Of a stretch of 64,000 bases of DNA, positions 26,209 to 33,846 are shown piece by piece. How positions within the stretch are numbered: position 1 is the stretch's first letter; every line of letters starts with the position of its first letter. The translations under genes were made by a program, and so were the position numbers. The notes below the pieces were generated by a model. It searched no databases and had not been told where the DNA came from. It worked only from the letters and a program-made list of their open reading frames with translations. This DNA is from Microbaculum marinum. Lineage in GTDB: Bacteria > Pseudomonadota > Alphaproteobacteria > Rhizobiales > Tepidamorphaceae. The stretch is taken from the NCBI RefSeq assembly GCF_042646165.1, contig NZ_JBHRTC010000009.1; one strand, given 5' to 3'.

Positions 26209-26568
26209 TCAGCGCGTCGCCGGCAATCCCGCGTAGTAGACGGCGAGATCGGCGATGTCGTTGTCGCTCAGCGCCTGCGTGACGGTGTACATCATCCCGG
26301 CCTGGTCGCCGCCCCGCTCGCCGGACCGGTAGCGGCGCAGCGCATATTCGATATAGAGCGGATTCTGTCCGGCGATGTTCGGGTAGGTCGGTACCGGCGA
26401 AATGCCGAAGGGACCGTGGCAGGACGCGCAGATCGCCGCCTTTTCGAAGCCCGCCGCAGCGCCGGCCGTCTGTCCCGCGTCGTCAGCCGTGGCAACGGAC
26501 GGAATCGCCAGAGCGATCGCTGCAATCGAGAGGGAAAATCGGATCTTCGAAGCGTAGTGCCGGCCCAT
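26209..26568 (-). CDS. Small soluble cytochrome c (class I)
   Basis: A 119-residue periplasmic cytochrome with a signal peptide (to about residue 29, VATA|DDAG), heme motif CASCHGP, FG-x-SPVPTYPNIAGQNPLYIEYALRRYRSGER (cytochrome c4/c553-like helix after the heme) and an axial methionine candidate in MMYTV or nearby. It is convergent with the CxxCH gene (28-base gap) and divergent from the phytochelatin-synthase-like gene. It may shuttle electrons from the GMC complex or from the neighbouring membrane-anchored cytochrome to a terminal oxidase. Confidence 0.82.
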   Translation of the reverse strand: MGRHYASKIRFSLSIAAIALAIPSVATADDAGQTAGAAAGFEKAAICASCHGPFGISPVPTYPNIAGQNPLYIEYALRRYRSGERGGDQAGMMYTVTQALSDNDIADLAVYYAGLPATR

Positions 26569-26585
26569 ATCCGCTCACGTTGTGC

Positions 26586-26614
26586 AAAAAAAAAACGGCC
26601 GCGCCACTTTGGCG
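26586..26614 (-). other. Small hairpin followed by a ten-base T-run (minus strand)
   Basis: Read on the minus strand, CGCCA-AAG-TGGCG is followed by CGGCCG and then ten consecutive T (26586-26595), only 17 bases before the ATG of the small cytochrome gene. It looks like a weak intrinsic terminator or attenuator in that gene's leader. The homopolymer is striking in GC-rich DNA. No gene upstream on the minus strand obviously needs terminating here. Confidence 0.4.
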
Positions 26615-26702
26615 AAGCAATGCGAATGAACTCTAATGGGGCTAAGGTCGCCCGGCAACCGTAGCGGGCCGATGCGTCGGGCAACATGGACGGAGGAGGA
26701 AG

Positions 26703-27431
26703 ATGATGCGGACAACCAACACACTGATCGCCATATCGGCATTGCTGGCCGTCGGCTTTGGCGGTCCGGTGTTCGCCGACGAGGCCACCAAGCCAGAGGC
26801 TCCCGTTTATTTCCTCACGCCGGAGAGCGACAGCTGGCTCGAAACGGCCGAGAAGCAGGACTTCCTGCCGCTGATGTCGCACTTCGTCTCGGAGTATCAG
26901 GCAACGTTCTGCGGCATCGCCTCTTCGGTGATGGCGCTGAACACTCTCGGCATCGAGCGGCCGCTGGCGCCGAAATGGTATCCCTACAACTACTGGGACC
27001 AGGAGAACGTCTTCACGCAGGAGGTGCTGGAGAAGGTCAAGCCGGTCTCCGGGGTGGATGCCGGCGGCATCACGCTGGAACAGCTCGAGACGCTCCTGAA
27101 CCTGAGCGGCGCCAAGGCGGAGAAGACGTTCGCCTCCGACGTCGACGTCGACGCCTTCCGCAAGGCCGCGCGCGAGACGATCGCCGATCCGGACGCGGTC
27201 CTGATCGTCAATTTCGCCCGCGCGGTTTTCGGCCAGGCCGGCCTCGACGGCGGCGGCCATATATCTCCCGTCGCGGCCTATAACGAGGAGGCGGACCGCT
27301 TCCTGGTCCTCGACGTCGCGCGCTACAAGTATCTGCCGAGCTGGGCGACCGCCACGCAGCTGCATGCGGCGATGAACACCCCGGATTCCTCTTCGGGCAA
27401 GTCGCGCGGCTTCGTCATCGTCCGCAAATGA
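26703..27431 (+). CDS. Exported phytochelatin synthase-like papain-fold protein
   Basis: A 242-residue protein with a clear signal peptide (MMRTTNTLIAISALLAVGFGGPVFA). The phytochelatin-synthase catalytic triad is complete: C70 (QATFCGIASSVMALNTLGIE), H186 (GGGHISPVAAYNEE) and D204 (FLVLDVARYKY). These sit almost exactly as C70/H183/D201 of the Nostoc enzyme. Only the N-terminal catalytic domain exists, as in other prokaryotic forms, which mostly hydrolyse glutathione to gamma-Glu-Cys rather than build phytochelatins. The RBS GGAGGAGGA precedes two adjacent ATGs. The stop overlaps a membrane-anchored cytochrome c gene by ATGA, an unusual pairing. Periplasmic location is inferred from the leader. 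Confidence 0.85.
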   Translation: MMRTTNTLIAISALLAVGFGGPVFADEATKPEAPVYFLTPESDSWLETAEKQDFLPLMSHFVSEYQATFCGIASSVMALNTLGIERPLAPKWYPYNYWDQENVFTQEVLEKVKPVSGVDAGGITLEQLETLLNLSGAKAEKTFASDVDVDAFRKAARETIADPDAVLIVNFARAVFGQAGLDGGGHISPVAAYNEEADRFLVLDVARYKYLPSWATATQLHAAMNTPDSSSGKSRGFVIVRK

Positions 27432-27904
27432 CGCAGCGGATCGTCGCCGCCCTGCTGGTTCTCGTGGTCGGCGCAGGCGCGATCTACCTGTTCATGCCGG
27501 ACCGGAAGGGGGCGGGGATCGTCATCGACCCGACCGACCGGGCAATGGTCGCGCTCGGGGGCGAGATCTACGCCAGCCAGTGTGCGGCCTGCCACGGGGC
27601 GGGCGGCGAGGGGCAGCCGGGCTGGCAGACGCAAAACACCGAACAGAATCCCCTTGCGCCGCCCCACGACGGTACGGGGCACACCTGGCAGCATCCCGAC
27701 GACGCGCTGTTCGAACTGACCAAGTCGGGCCTGTCGACGATCGCCTGCCGCACCCTCGACAGCGACGCGATGCCCAAGTTCGGGGAGATCCTGAGCGACG
27801 ACCAGATCTATGCGGTGCTGTCCTACATCAAGTCGAAATGGCCGCCGGACATCCTGCGCCAGAACGTCGAGATCAACGAGATCTACGGCTTCCAGCACGA
27901 ATAG
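27428..27904 (+). CDS. Membrane-anchored cytochrome c (mono-heme)
   Basis: A 158-residue protein with one N-terminal transmembrane segment (IVAALLVLVVGAGAIYLFM, about residues 5-23) acting as signal anchor. A periplasmic cytochrome c domain follows: heme motif CAACHGAGGEGQPGW, axial methionine in DSDAMPKFGEILSDDQIYAVLSYIKS. The tail SKWPPDILRQNVEINEIYGF resembles cytochromes linked to thiol or copper chemistry, but I do not assign a partner. It overlaps the phytochelatin-synthase-like gene by 4 bases, so the two are translationally coupled. Confidence 0.82.
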   Translation: MTQRIVAALLVLVVGAGAIYLFMPDRKGAGIVIDPTDRAMVALGGEIYASQCAACHGAGGEGQPGWQTQNTEQNPLAPPHDGTGHTWQHPDDALFELTKSGLSTIACRTLDSDAMPKFGEILSDDQIYAVLSYIKSKWPPDILRQNVEINEIYGFQHE

Positions 27905-27925
27905 GCCCCCGGCAGGCCCCCGGCA
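27904..27925. repeat. Two tandem 11-bp units between convergent genes
   Basis: GGCCCCCGGCA occurs twice in tandem directly at the end of the cytochrome gene, before the convergent membrane-protein gene. It is short and GC-rich, with no obvious function beyond possible secondary structure in the shared 3' region. Confidence 0.45.
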
Positions 27926-27951
27926 GGCCTTCGGTCGCCGGACCGCGGCCG

Positions 27952-29394
27952 TCAGCCTGCCACCGGCGTCGACAGGAGCCACAGGCCGAACAGGGTGTAG
28001 GCCACCATGACGAGCGCCAGCGGCGCCTGGCTGACGACGGCGGCGCGGTAGTCGCCGATCAGTCGGCAGGCGATCTCGTGTGCCAGAAGGATGCCGAGGA
28101 TGTGACCGACGACGATACCGGCGGTTTGCGCGTTCCAGATCGCCTTCGTTCCCTCGTGGGTGTTGAGGAAGGACGTGGTGACGCGGAAGTCCTGCAGGCC
28201 GAGCAGGTTGGCGCCCGTACCCAGCGGATCGGATGCGGCGGCGTAGGCGTATTGCAGATCGACCAGGACGACGGTCAGGTAGTGCGAGAAGTGGAACGCC
28301 AGCGCAATCGGCATGATCGAGAAGACGAGGGAACCGAGCAGCGCCGCCAGCGATCCAGGCCGCCCGGCGATCAGCCAGCCAAGGCCGACCGTGGCGACAT
28401 ACGCGGCCGTCAGAACGGCCCAGGACGCCAGCAGGCCGACGGTGTTGATCCACACCACGGCGGAGCGGCCCGGAAATTCGAGCGGGTTGATGTCGTTGAC
28501 GCCCATCCACCAGAACGTGTCGGAGAGCCCGTCGAAGGTTTCCAGCGTCAGCGTCAGCAGCACGAACACGGTGCCCGACAGCGGCAGCGGCGGGCGGTCG
28601 AGCAGGGCAGCGCCCGGCATCGCCAGCGACAGGCGCCGTCTGCCGGTCTGCCCGGCATCCGGTTCCCAGACCAGCGGCGACAGACGGGAGACGAACCGGA
28701 AGAAGATGCCGAACGGCTCGCCGTACCGGAACCAGGCTTTTTCTCCAAACAACAGCACGGCACCGAAGTTCACGAGCCAGTACGCGGCGACCGCAATCGC
28801 CAGCCGTTCGGGATCCGCCGGGGCGATGTCGACCTGCTCGAACAGAGCGAAGGCGAGGAACAGCAGGATCGCCGGGGCGAAGCCGAGCCGCTTGGGATAG
28901 GTCAGGGGCGGGGCGGCGGAAGACCTACCCAGGGCGGCAAGCAAGAGCCGGGCGGGTCCGCTCCAGGGATTGAGATAGACCCACAGATTGCCGAAGACCG
29001 CGGTCAGGATGGTGAAGACGATCCACCAGAGCGTCCAGATCGTCAGTGGCAGGGGGTTCTCGAGGGGATCCCGGTTGCCCCAGATGCCGACGGCAACGAG
29101 GAACGCCAGGAACAGGAAGGCGAGCAGGCTGGTGGGTACAGGCGTCGGCGGCGCGACCGAGAACAGCCGGAGGCGGGCCTTGGCAATCCTGTCCGAGATG
29201 CCCTTGGGCATGAAGGCGAGCAGCAGGAAGGTCGCGCCGACCGCCAGCGCGCCGGCCGTCATGTAGTAGCCGGTGGGGAGCAGCAGGACGAAGGCGCGCT
29301 GGCTGGTGTGCGCCAGGGCGGGCCCGTCAGGACACAGCATCAAGGCAACCACGACAGCGCCGGCTGCCGCGGCGCCGAGCCCCCGAAAACTCAT
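27952..29394 (-). CDS. Polytopic membrane protein of unknown function
   Basis: A 480-residue protein with about eleven hydrophobic segments, starting MSFRGLGAAAAGAVVVALMLCPDGPALAHTSQRAF. The opening looks like a signal peptide or first helix ending in ALAH. Conserved-looking stretches include FGNLWVYLNPWSGPARLLL, LTYPKRLGF, TFDGLSDTFWWMG and a C-terminal GHILGILLAHEIA. The layout resembles a family often labelled fenitrothion hydrolase in databases, but that name rests on thin evidence and I do not adopt it. The gene converges on the phytochelatin-synthase/cytochrome pair and diverges from pncA. The in-frame extension upstream of 29394 is Arg-rich and not credible. Confidence 0.6.
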   Translation of the reverse strand: MSFRGLGAAAAGAVVVALMLCPDGPALAHTSQRAFVLLLPTGYYMTAGALAVGATFLLLAFMPKGISDRIAKARLRLFSVAPPTPVPTSLLAFLFLAFLVAVGIWGNRDPLENPLPLTIWTLWWIVFTILTAVFGNLWVYLNPWSGPARLLLAALGRSSAAPPLTYPKRLGFAPAILLFLAFALFEQVDIAPADPERLAIAVAAYWLVNFGAVLLFGEKAWFRYGEPFGIFFRFVSRLSPLVWEPDAGQTGRRRLSLAMPGAALLDRPPLPLSGTVFVLLTLTLETFDGLSDTFWWMGVNDINPLEFPGRSAVVWINTVGLLASWAVLTAAYVATVGLGWLIAGRPGSLAALLGSLVFSIMPIALAFHFSHYLTVVLVDLQYAYAAASDPLGTGANLLGLQDFRVTTSFLNTHEGTKAIWNAQTAGIVVGHILGILLAHEIACRLIGDYRAAVVSQAPLALVMVAYTLFGLWLLSTPVAG

Positions 29395-29558
29395 CAGATG
29401 CAGCCGCCCAACTCCGCCGTGCCCCCGCCGCTGGAAGTACCGGGCGAAGCTATCATCCGGGAACGAACGGCTGCAACGCGTCCGGCGCGGACGCACGCAT
29501 TGATCTGACCGGGCGACCTGCCTATCGTTTCCGCGTCCGTATCCCATGGAGCAGTTCG

Positions 29559-30191
29559 ATGGCCTCGATCGACGACAACACCGCCCTCATCGTGATCGAC
29601 GTGCAGAACGACTTCTGCCCCGGCGGCGCACTGGCGGTGGGGGACGGGCACGAGGTCGTCCCGTTGATAAACGAGCTCATCACGCAGTTCGAGCACGTGA
29701 TCCTGACCCAGGACTGGCATCCCGAGGGTCACTCGAGTTTCGCCTCCCGCCACGAGGACAGGGAGCCGTTCGGATCGGTGCAGATGCACTATGGCGAGCA
29801 GACCTTGTGGCCGGATCATTGCATCCAGGGCACGAGCGGCGCCGATTTCCACCCGGATCTCGCCTGGGACAAGGCGCAGCTCATCATCCGCAAGGGCTTC
29901 CGGCCGGGCATCGACAGCTATTCGGCCTTCTTCGAGAACGACCGCACGACGCCGACGGGCCTTGCCGGCTACCTGCGCGAACGCGGCCTGAGCAAGCTGG
30001 TGCTGACCGGCCTCGCCACGGATTTCTGCGTCGCCTATTCCGCGCTCGACGCGGCCCGGCTCGGCTTCGAGGTCTCGGTGGTCGTCGATGCCAGCCGCGC
30101 GATCGACCTCAACGGATCGCTTGCGGCGGCCGAACAGCAGATGCGCGAGGCGGGGGTCGTTCTCACCAGGTCCGGGGCGATCGCGGCCTGA
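29559..30191 (+). CDS. pncA: Nicotinamidase
   Basis: A 210-residue isochorismatase-fold amidase converting nicotinamide to nicotinate and ammonia. The catalytic triad is D14 (VIDVQNDF), K112 (IIRKGF) and C157 (LATDFCVAY). Metal ligands D52, H54 and H87 appear in TQDWHPEGHSSF and WPDHCIQGT, and the cis-peptide and length match bacterial PncA. GGAG precedes the ATG at 29559. It normally serves NAD salvage. Here it lies next to, and converges on, an operon with a 6-hydroxynicotinate-reductase homologue, so it could also feed nicotinate into degradation. That link is inference. Confidence 0.93.
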   Translation: MASIDDNTALIVIDVQNDFCPGGALAVGDGHEVVPLINELITQFEHVILTQDWHPEGHSSFASRHEDREPFGSVQMHYGEQTLWPDHCIQGTSGADFHPDLAWDKAQLIIRKGFRPGIDSYSAFFENDRTTPTGLAGYLRERGLSKLVLTGLATDFCVAYSALDAARLGFEVSVVVDASRAIDLNGSLAAAEQQMREAGVVLTRSGAIAA

Positions 30192-30208
30192 CGAGGATCT
30201 CCTGCCGC

Positions 30209-30281
30209 AGCCCGTACAGAGCGCAGCGCAATGGTTGCAGGCGGTCCCGGATTGCGCTTCGCTTCATCCAGGCTACGGGCT
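30209..30281. repeat. Dispersed intergenic palindrome (AGCCCGTA…TACGGGCT)
   Basis: A 73-bp imperfect inverted repeat fills the gap between the convergent pncA and livF-type genes. Terminal AGCCCGTA / TACGGGCT and internal GCGCAGCGCAAT / ATTGCGCTTCGC arms resemble a repeat class common between genes in alphaproteobacteria. It may act as a bidirectional transcription-end structure. Confidence 0.6.
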
Positions 30282-30297
30282 TTCCAGCCCGGTGCAT

Positions 30298-30999
<702 letters not shown>

Positions 31000-31001
31000 C
31001 C

Positions 31002-31745
31002 TCAGGTCCCCAGGTAGGCGTGCTGGACGGCTTCGTCGTCGCGGATCTCGGCCGGCGTGCCCTCCGACAGGATGGTGCCGTTGTTCATCACCGTGATCCG
31101 CCCGGCAACCTCCATGACGACGTCCATGTTGTGCTCGATGAGGAGGACGGTGGCGTCCTCGGCGATGCTGCGCACGAGCTTGCAGAAGCCTGCGATCTCG
31201 GCGTCGGACAGCCCCTGCGTCGGCTCGTCGAGGATCAGCAGCTTCGGCGACAGGGCAAGCCCCATCGCGACTTCCAGGAGGCGCTGGTGACCGTATGAGA
31301 GGGCCGAGGCCTTGACGTCGTGGCGGTCGTCGAGACCGACATGGTCGAGCGCCTCGAAGATGCGCCGCCGCATCTGCGCTTCGTCGAGCCAGAAGAAGGA
31401 GCCGCCTGCCCGGTGCATGCTGTTCTGGACGGCGAGTGCGACGTTGTCGAAGACGCTGAGGTTGCCGAAGATCGAGGTGATCTGGAACGTGTAGGCGATG
31501 CCCAGCTCGACCCTCCTGTGGGCGGGCAGGGCGGAGATGTTTCGACCCTCGAAGGTGATGCTGCCGGACGACGGCAGGATGCGGCCGCAGATCAGGCTGA
31601 CGAAGGTGGTCTTGCCGGCGCCGTTCGGCCCGATGATCGCGCGGACCTCGCCCCGGTTCAGCGAAAAGTCGACGCCGTCGACGGCGCGCAGGCCGCCGAA
31701 ATGGCGGCACAGCCCGTCGGTGGACAGAAGCGTCACGGCAGCCAT
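31002..31745 (-). CDS. ABC transporter ATP-binding protein, LivG-type
   Basis: A 247-residue ATPase with Walker A GPNGAGKTT, Q-loop YTFQITSIFGNLSV, ALSYGHQRLLEVAMGLAL in place of the LSGGQ signature (the usual LivG variation), Walker B LLILDEPTQGLSDAE and switch H in LLIEHNMDV. It overlaps the LivM gene by 13 bases and is separated from livF by 2 bases. It forms the ATPase heterodimer with the LivF-type protein. The chosen ATG (31745) gives the standard N-terminus MAAVTLLSTDGLCRHFGG. Confidence 0.88.
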   Translation of the reverse strand: MAAVTLLSTDGLCRHFGGLRAVDGVDFSLNRGEVRAIIGPNGAGKTTFVSLICGRILPSSGSITFEGRNISALPAHRRVELGIAYTFQITSIFGNLSVFDNVALAVQNSMHRAGGSFFWLDEAQMRRRIFEALDHVGLDDRHDVKASALSYGHQRLLEVAMGLALSPKLLILDEPTQGLSDAEIAGFCKLVRSIAEDATVLLIEHNMDVVMEVAGRITVMNNGTILSEGTPAEIRDDEAVQHAYLGT

Positions 31746-32728
31746 GGCAGGACCTTTTCGCGCAAGGTGCCGAGCAGGCCCTTCGGGAACCAGATGACCA
31801 GCGCCACCAGGGCGACGCCGACGACCAGCATGTAGGCCGACGTGTAGCCGCTGGTGAAGTCGACCAGGTAGAACATCAGGAGCGTGCCGACGATCGGGCC
31901 GAGCACGGTGCCGACGCCGCCGAGCAGCACCCACAGCAGCGGCAGGATCGAGTACTGGATCGAGGCGAAGGTGGCGCCGACATAGGCGAACAGCAGGCCG
32001 TAGGCCGCACCCGCCGCCGCGGAGATGGTCCCGGAAATCACCAGGGCCAGCAGCTTGTTGCGGAATGTGTCGTAGCCGAGCATCCGGGCGCGTTCCTCGT
32101 TCTCGCGGATCGCCACCAGGATGCGGCCGATCGGCGAGCGGACGAGGGCAAGACACAGGAGGACGCAGACCGCGAGCAGCACCAGCGCGACGTTGTAGCG
32201 GACCGTAGCGCTGGTCAGGTCGAGGGCGAACCCGAACAGGTGGGCGGTGCGGATGTCGCCGGTGAGCACGATGCCCTCGTCGCCGCGGGTGAACTCGCCG
32301 AAATACAGGATGATCAGGTAGCCGGCCTGGGCGAACATCATGGTGACGATCATGAAGGAGACGCCGCTCGTCCTCAGGATGATCAGCCCCATGACAGCCG
32401 ACAGCACGAGGCCCGCGACGATGCCCGCAAGGAATGCCTCCGGTGCGCCAAAGGCCAGCAGGGACGCCGTCAGGCCGGCACCGTAGAGGCCGGCAGAGAA
32501 GAACATCGCATGGCCGAGGCTGAGCAGCCCGGTGTAGCCGAACAGGATGTTGTAGCCGACGGCGTAGGTGGCCAGCACCATGATCCGGGCGACGCTCAGG
32601 TGCTGGTAGTCGCCGATGACGAACTGGGCGGCGAACAGCGCCGCCAGCACGGCGAGGTGGAGAAGCACGACCCGGTCGAGGATGCCGCGCCGCGCCGGCA
32701 TCGCCGCGGCGGTTTCGCCAAGGCTCAT
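31733..32728 (-). CDS. ABC transporter permease, LivM-type
   Basis: A 331-residue inner-membrane permease with about nine hydrophobic segments and the LivM hallmarks GYNILFGYTGLLSLGHAMFF, SPIGRILVAIRENEERARMLGY (cytoplasmic coupling loop) and LLGGVGTVLGPIVGT. It partners the LivH-type permease, whose stop region it overlaps by 4 bases. The start MSLGETAAAMPARR is the only ATG close to the first helix; the frame extending upstream covers livH and is a shadow. The substrate is not deducible from the permease. Confidence 0.88.
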   Translation of the reverse strand: MSLGETAAAMPARRGILDRVVLLHLAVLAALFAAQFVIGDYQHLSVARIMVLATYAVGYNILFGYTGLLSLGHAMFFSAGLYGAGLTASLLAFGAPEAFLAGIVAGLVLSAVMGLIILRTSGVSFMIVTMMFAQAGYLIILYFGEFTRGDEGIVLTGDIRTAHLFGFALDLTSATVRYNVALVLLAVCVLLCLALVRSPIGRILVAIRENEERARMLGYDTFRNKLLALVISGTISAAAGAAYGLLFAYVGATFASIQYSILPLLWVLLGGVGTVLGPIVGTLLMFYLVDFTSGYTSAYMLVVGVALVALVIWFPKGLLGTLREKVLPWLP

Positions 32729-33606
32729 CGCGGCACCTTTCCGAACAGGCCCTGCGGGCGCACGATGAGGACGAGGGCGACCAGCAGCGTCGCCAGGATC
32801 TTGGCGAGCGTCGGCGAGAAGAACACCGAGATGATGCCGTCGCTCAGCCCGATGATGACGGCGGCCACCACGGTTCCGACGATCGAGCCGAGGCCGCCGA
32901 TGATCACGACGATGAACGAGAGCAGCAGCGGATCGCCGCCCATCAGGTAGTGGGCCTGCTGGATCGGCACGATCAGCACCGCCGCCGTCGCCGCCAGCAT
33001 CGCGCCGATGGCGAAGACGATCGCATAGACCTTGTCGACGGGAATGGCGAAGGCCTGCGCGGTCTCGCGGTCGTACTGGGTTGCCCGCATGACCAGCCCG
33101 AGCCTGGTGCGCGTCAGCACGAACCAGGTCAGCAGCAGCAGCGCCACCGAGGCACCGACCACCACCAGCTTGTATCCGGAGTAGCCGAACCACGGGAACA
33201 GCACCCGGAAATGGACCGGCGGCTCCACCGGCCGCGCGTCGGAGCCGTAGAAGGTCAGGGCCAGTTGCTGGATGATGTAGAGGATGCCGATCGTGGCGAC
33301 GATGGTGGCCTCGGGGTCGTAGTTGATGCGCTTCAGCACCAGCCGCTCGCAGACGATGGCGACGGCACCCACGACGATCGGGCTGAGGACGAGCGCGATC
33401 AGGAAGCCGAGCGCCGGACTGCCGGCGACGAGGCTCGCGAACCACCAGGCGAGCACCGCGCCGAGCATGAAGAACTCGCCATGCGCGACGTTGACGACAC
33501 GCATCACGCCGAACACCAGCGACAGACCGAGCGCGGTCAGCGCCAGCACTGCCGCGTTGACGGTGCCTTCGAGCGTGGCGAGGAAGAGATAGGGTCCGAA
33601 ATCCAC
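32725..33606 (-). CDS. ABC transporter permease, LivH-type
   Basis: A 293-residue permease with the LivH signature ALGLSLVFGVMRVVNVAHGEFFMLGAV near the N-terminus, TRTRLGLVMRATQYDRETAQAFAI in the coupling loop and a C-terminal VALVLIVRPQGLFG. I start it at GTG 33606 (VDFGPYLFLATLEG), which gives the normal length. The open frame extends further but only through an intergenic repeat, so longer starts are unlikely. No strong ribosome binding site is visible. Together with LivM it forms the translocation pore. Confidence 0.85.
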   Translation of the reverse strand: MDFGPYLFLATLEGTVNAAVLALTALGLSLVFGVMRVVNVAHGEFFMLGAVLAWWFASLVAGSPALGFLIALVLSPIVVGAVAIVCERLVLKRINYDPEATIVATIGILYIIQQLALTFYGSDARPVEPPVHFRVLFPWFGYSGYKLVVVGASVALLLLTWFVLTRTRLGLVMRATQYDRETAQAFAIPVDKVYAIVFAIGAMLAATAAVLIVPIQQAHYLMGGDPLLLSFIVVIIGGLGSIVGTVVAAVIIGLSDGIISVFFSPTLAKILATLLVALVLIVRPQGLFGKVPR

Positions 33607-33656
33607 GTTGGGTTCGCTCGTCTTGACGGTTGGGGGCGGGACTAGGGCCAGTCGCA

Positions 33657-33774
33657 CATGGTTCGAGACGGGCTCTGGCGAGCCCTCCTCACCATGAGGT
33701 CTTTCGTGTTGCGAAGGCGGCAACAAACTCCGCCCTCAACCTGAGGAGCGGCAACGCCGCGTCTCGAAGGATGG
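33657..33774. repeat. Inverted pair of REP-like units between the binding-protein and LivH genes
   Basis: Two REP-like units face each other: 33657-33699 (CATGGTTCGAGACG … ACCATGAGG) and 33734-33774 (CCTCAACCTGAGGAGCGGC … CTCGAAGGATGG). Each unit is a hairpin with CTCGA and CCTC ends, and the same family occurs at 54018-54163. They sit in the 240-base gap downstream of the binding-protein gene, a place where such elements commonly protect mRNA 3' ends. Nothing else is visible in the gap. Confidence 0.65.
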
Positions 33775-33846
33775 CCGGAGACTGTGACATCCACCGCATG
33801 GGGAGGCCCGTGAACCTCGGGACCTCCCCGACCATTCGAACCCGAC

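Noticed and set aside
26586..26595. The ten-base homopolymer as a frameshift in a gene
   Set aside because: It lies between two divergent genes that are both intact, so no reading frame is affected.
33607..33726. Longer LivH start in front of 33606
   Set aside because: The extra codons lie inside the REP-like pair and do not encode a credible leader; the GTG at 33606 gives the family length.
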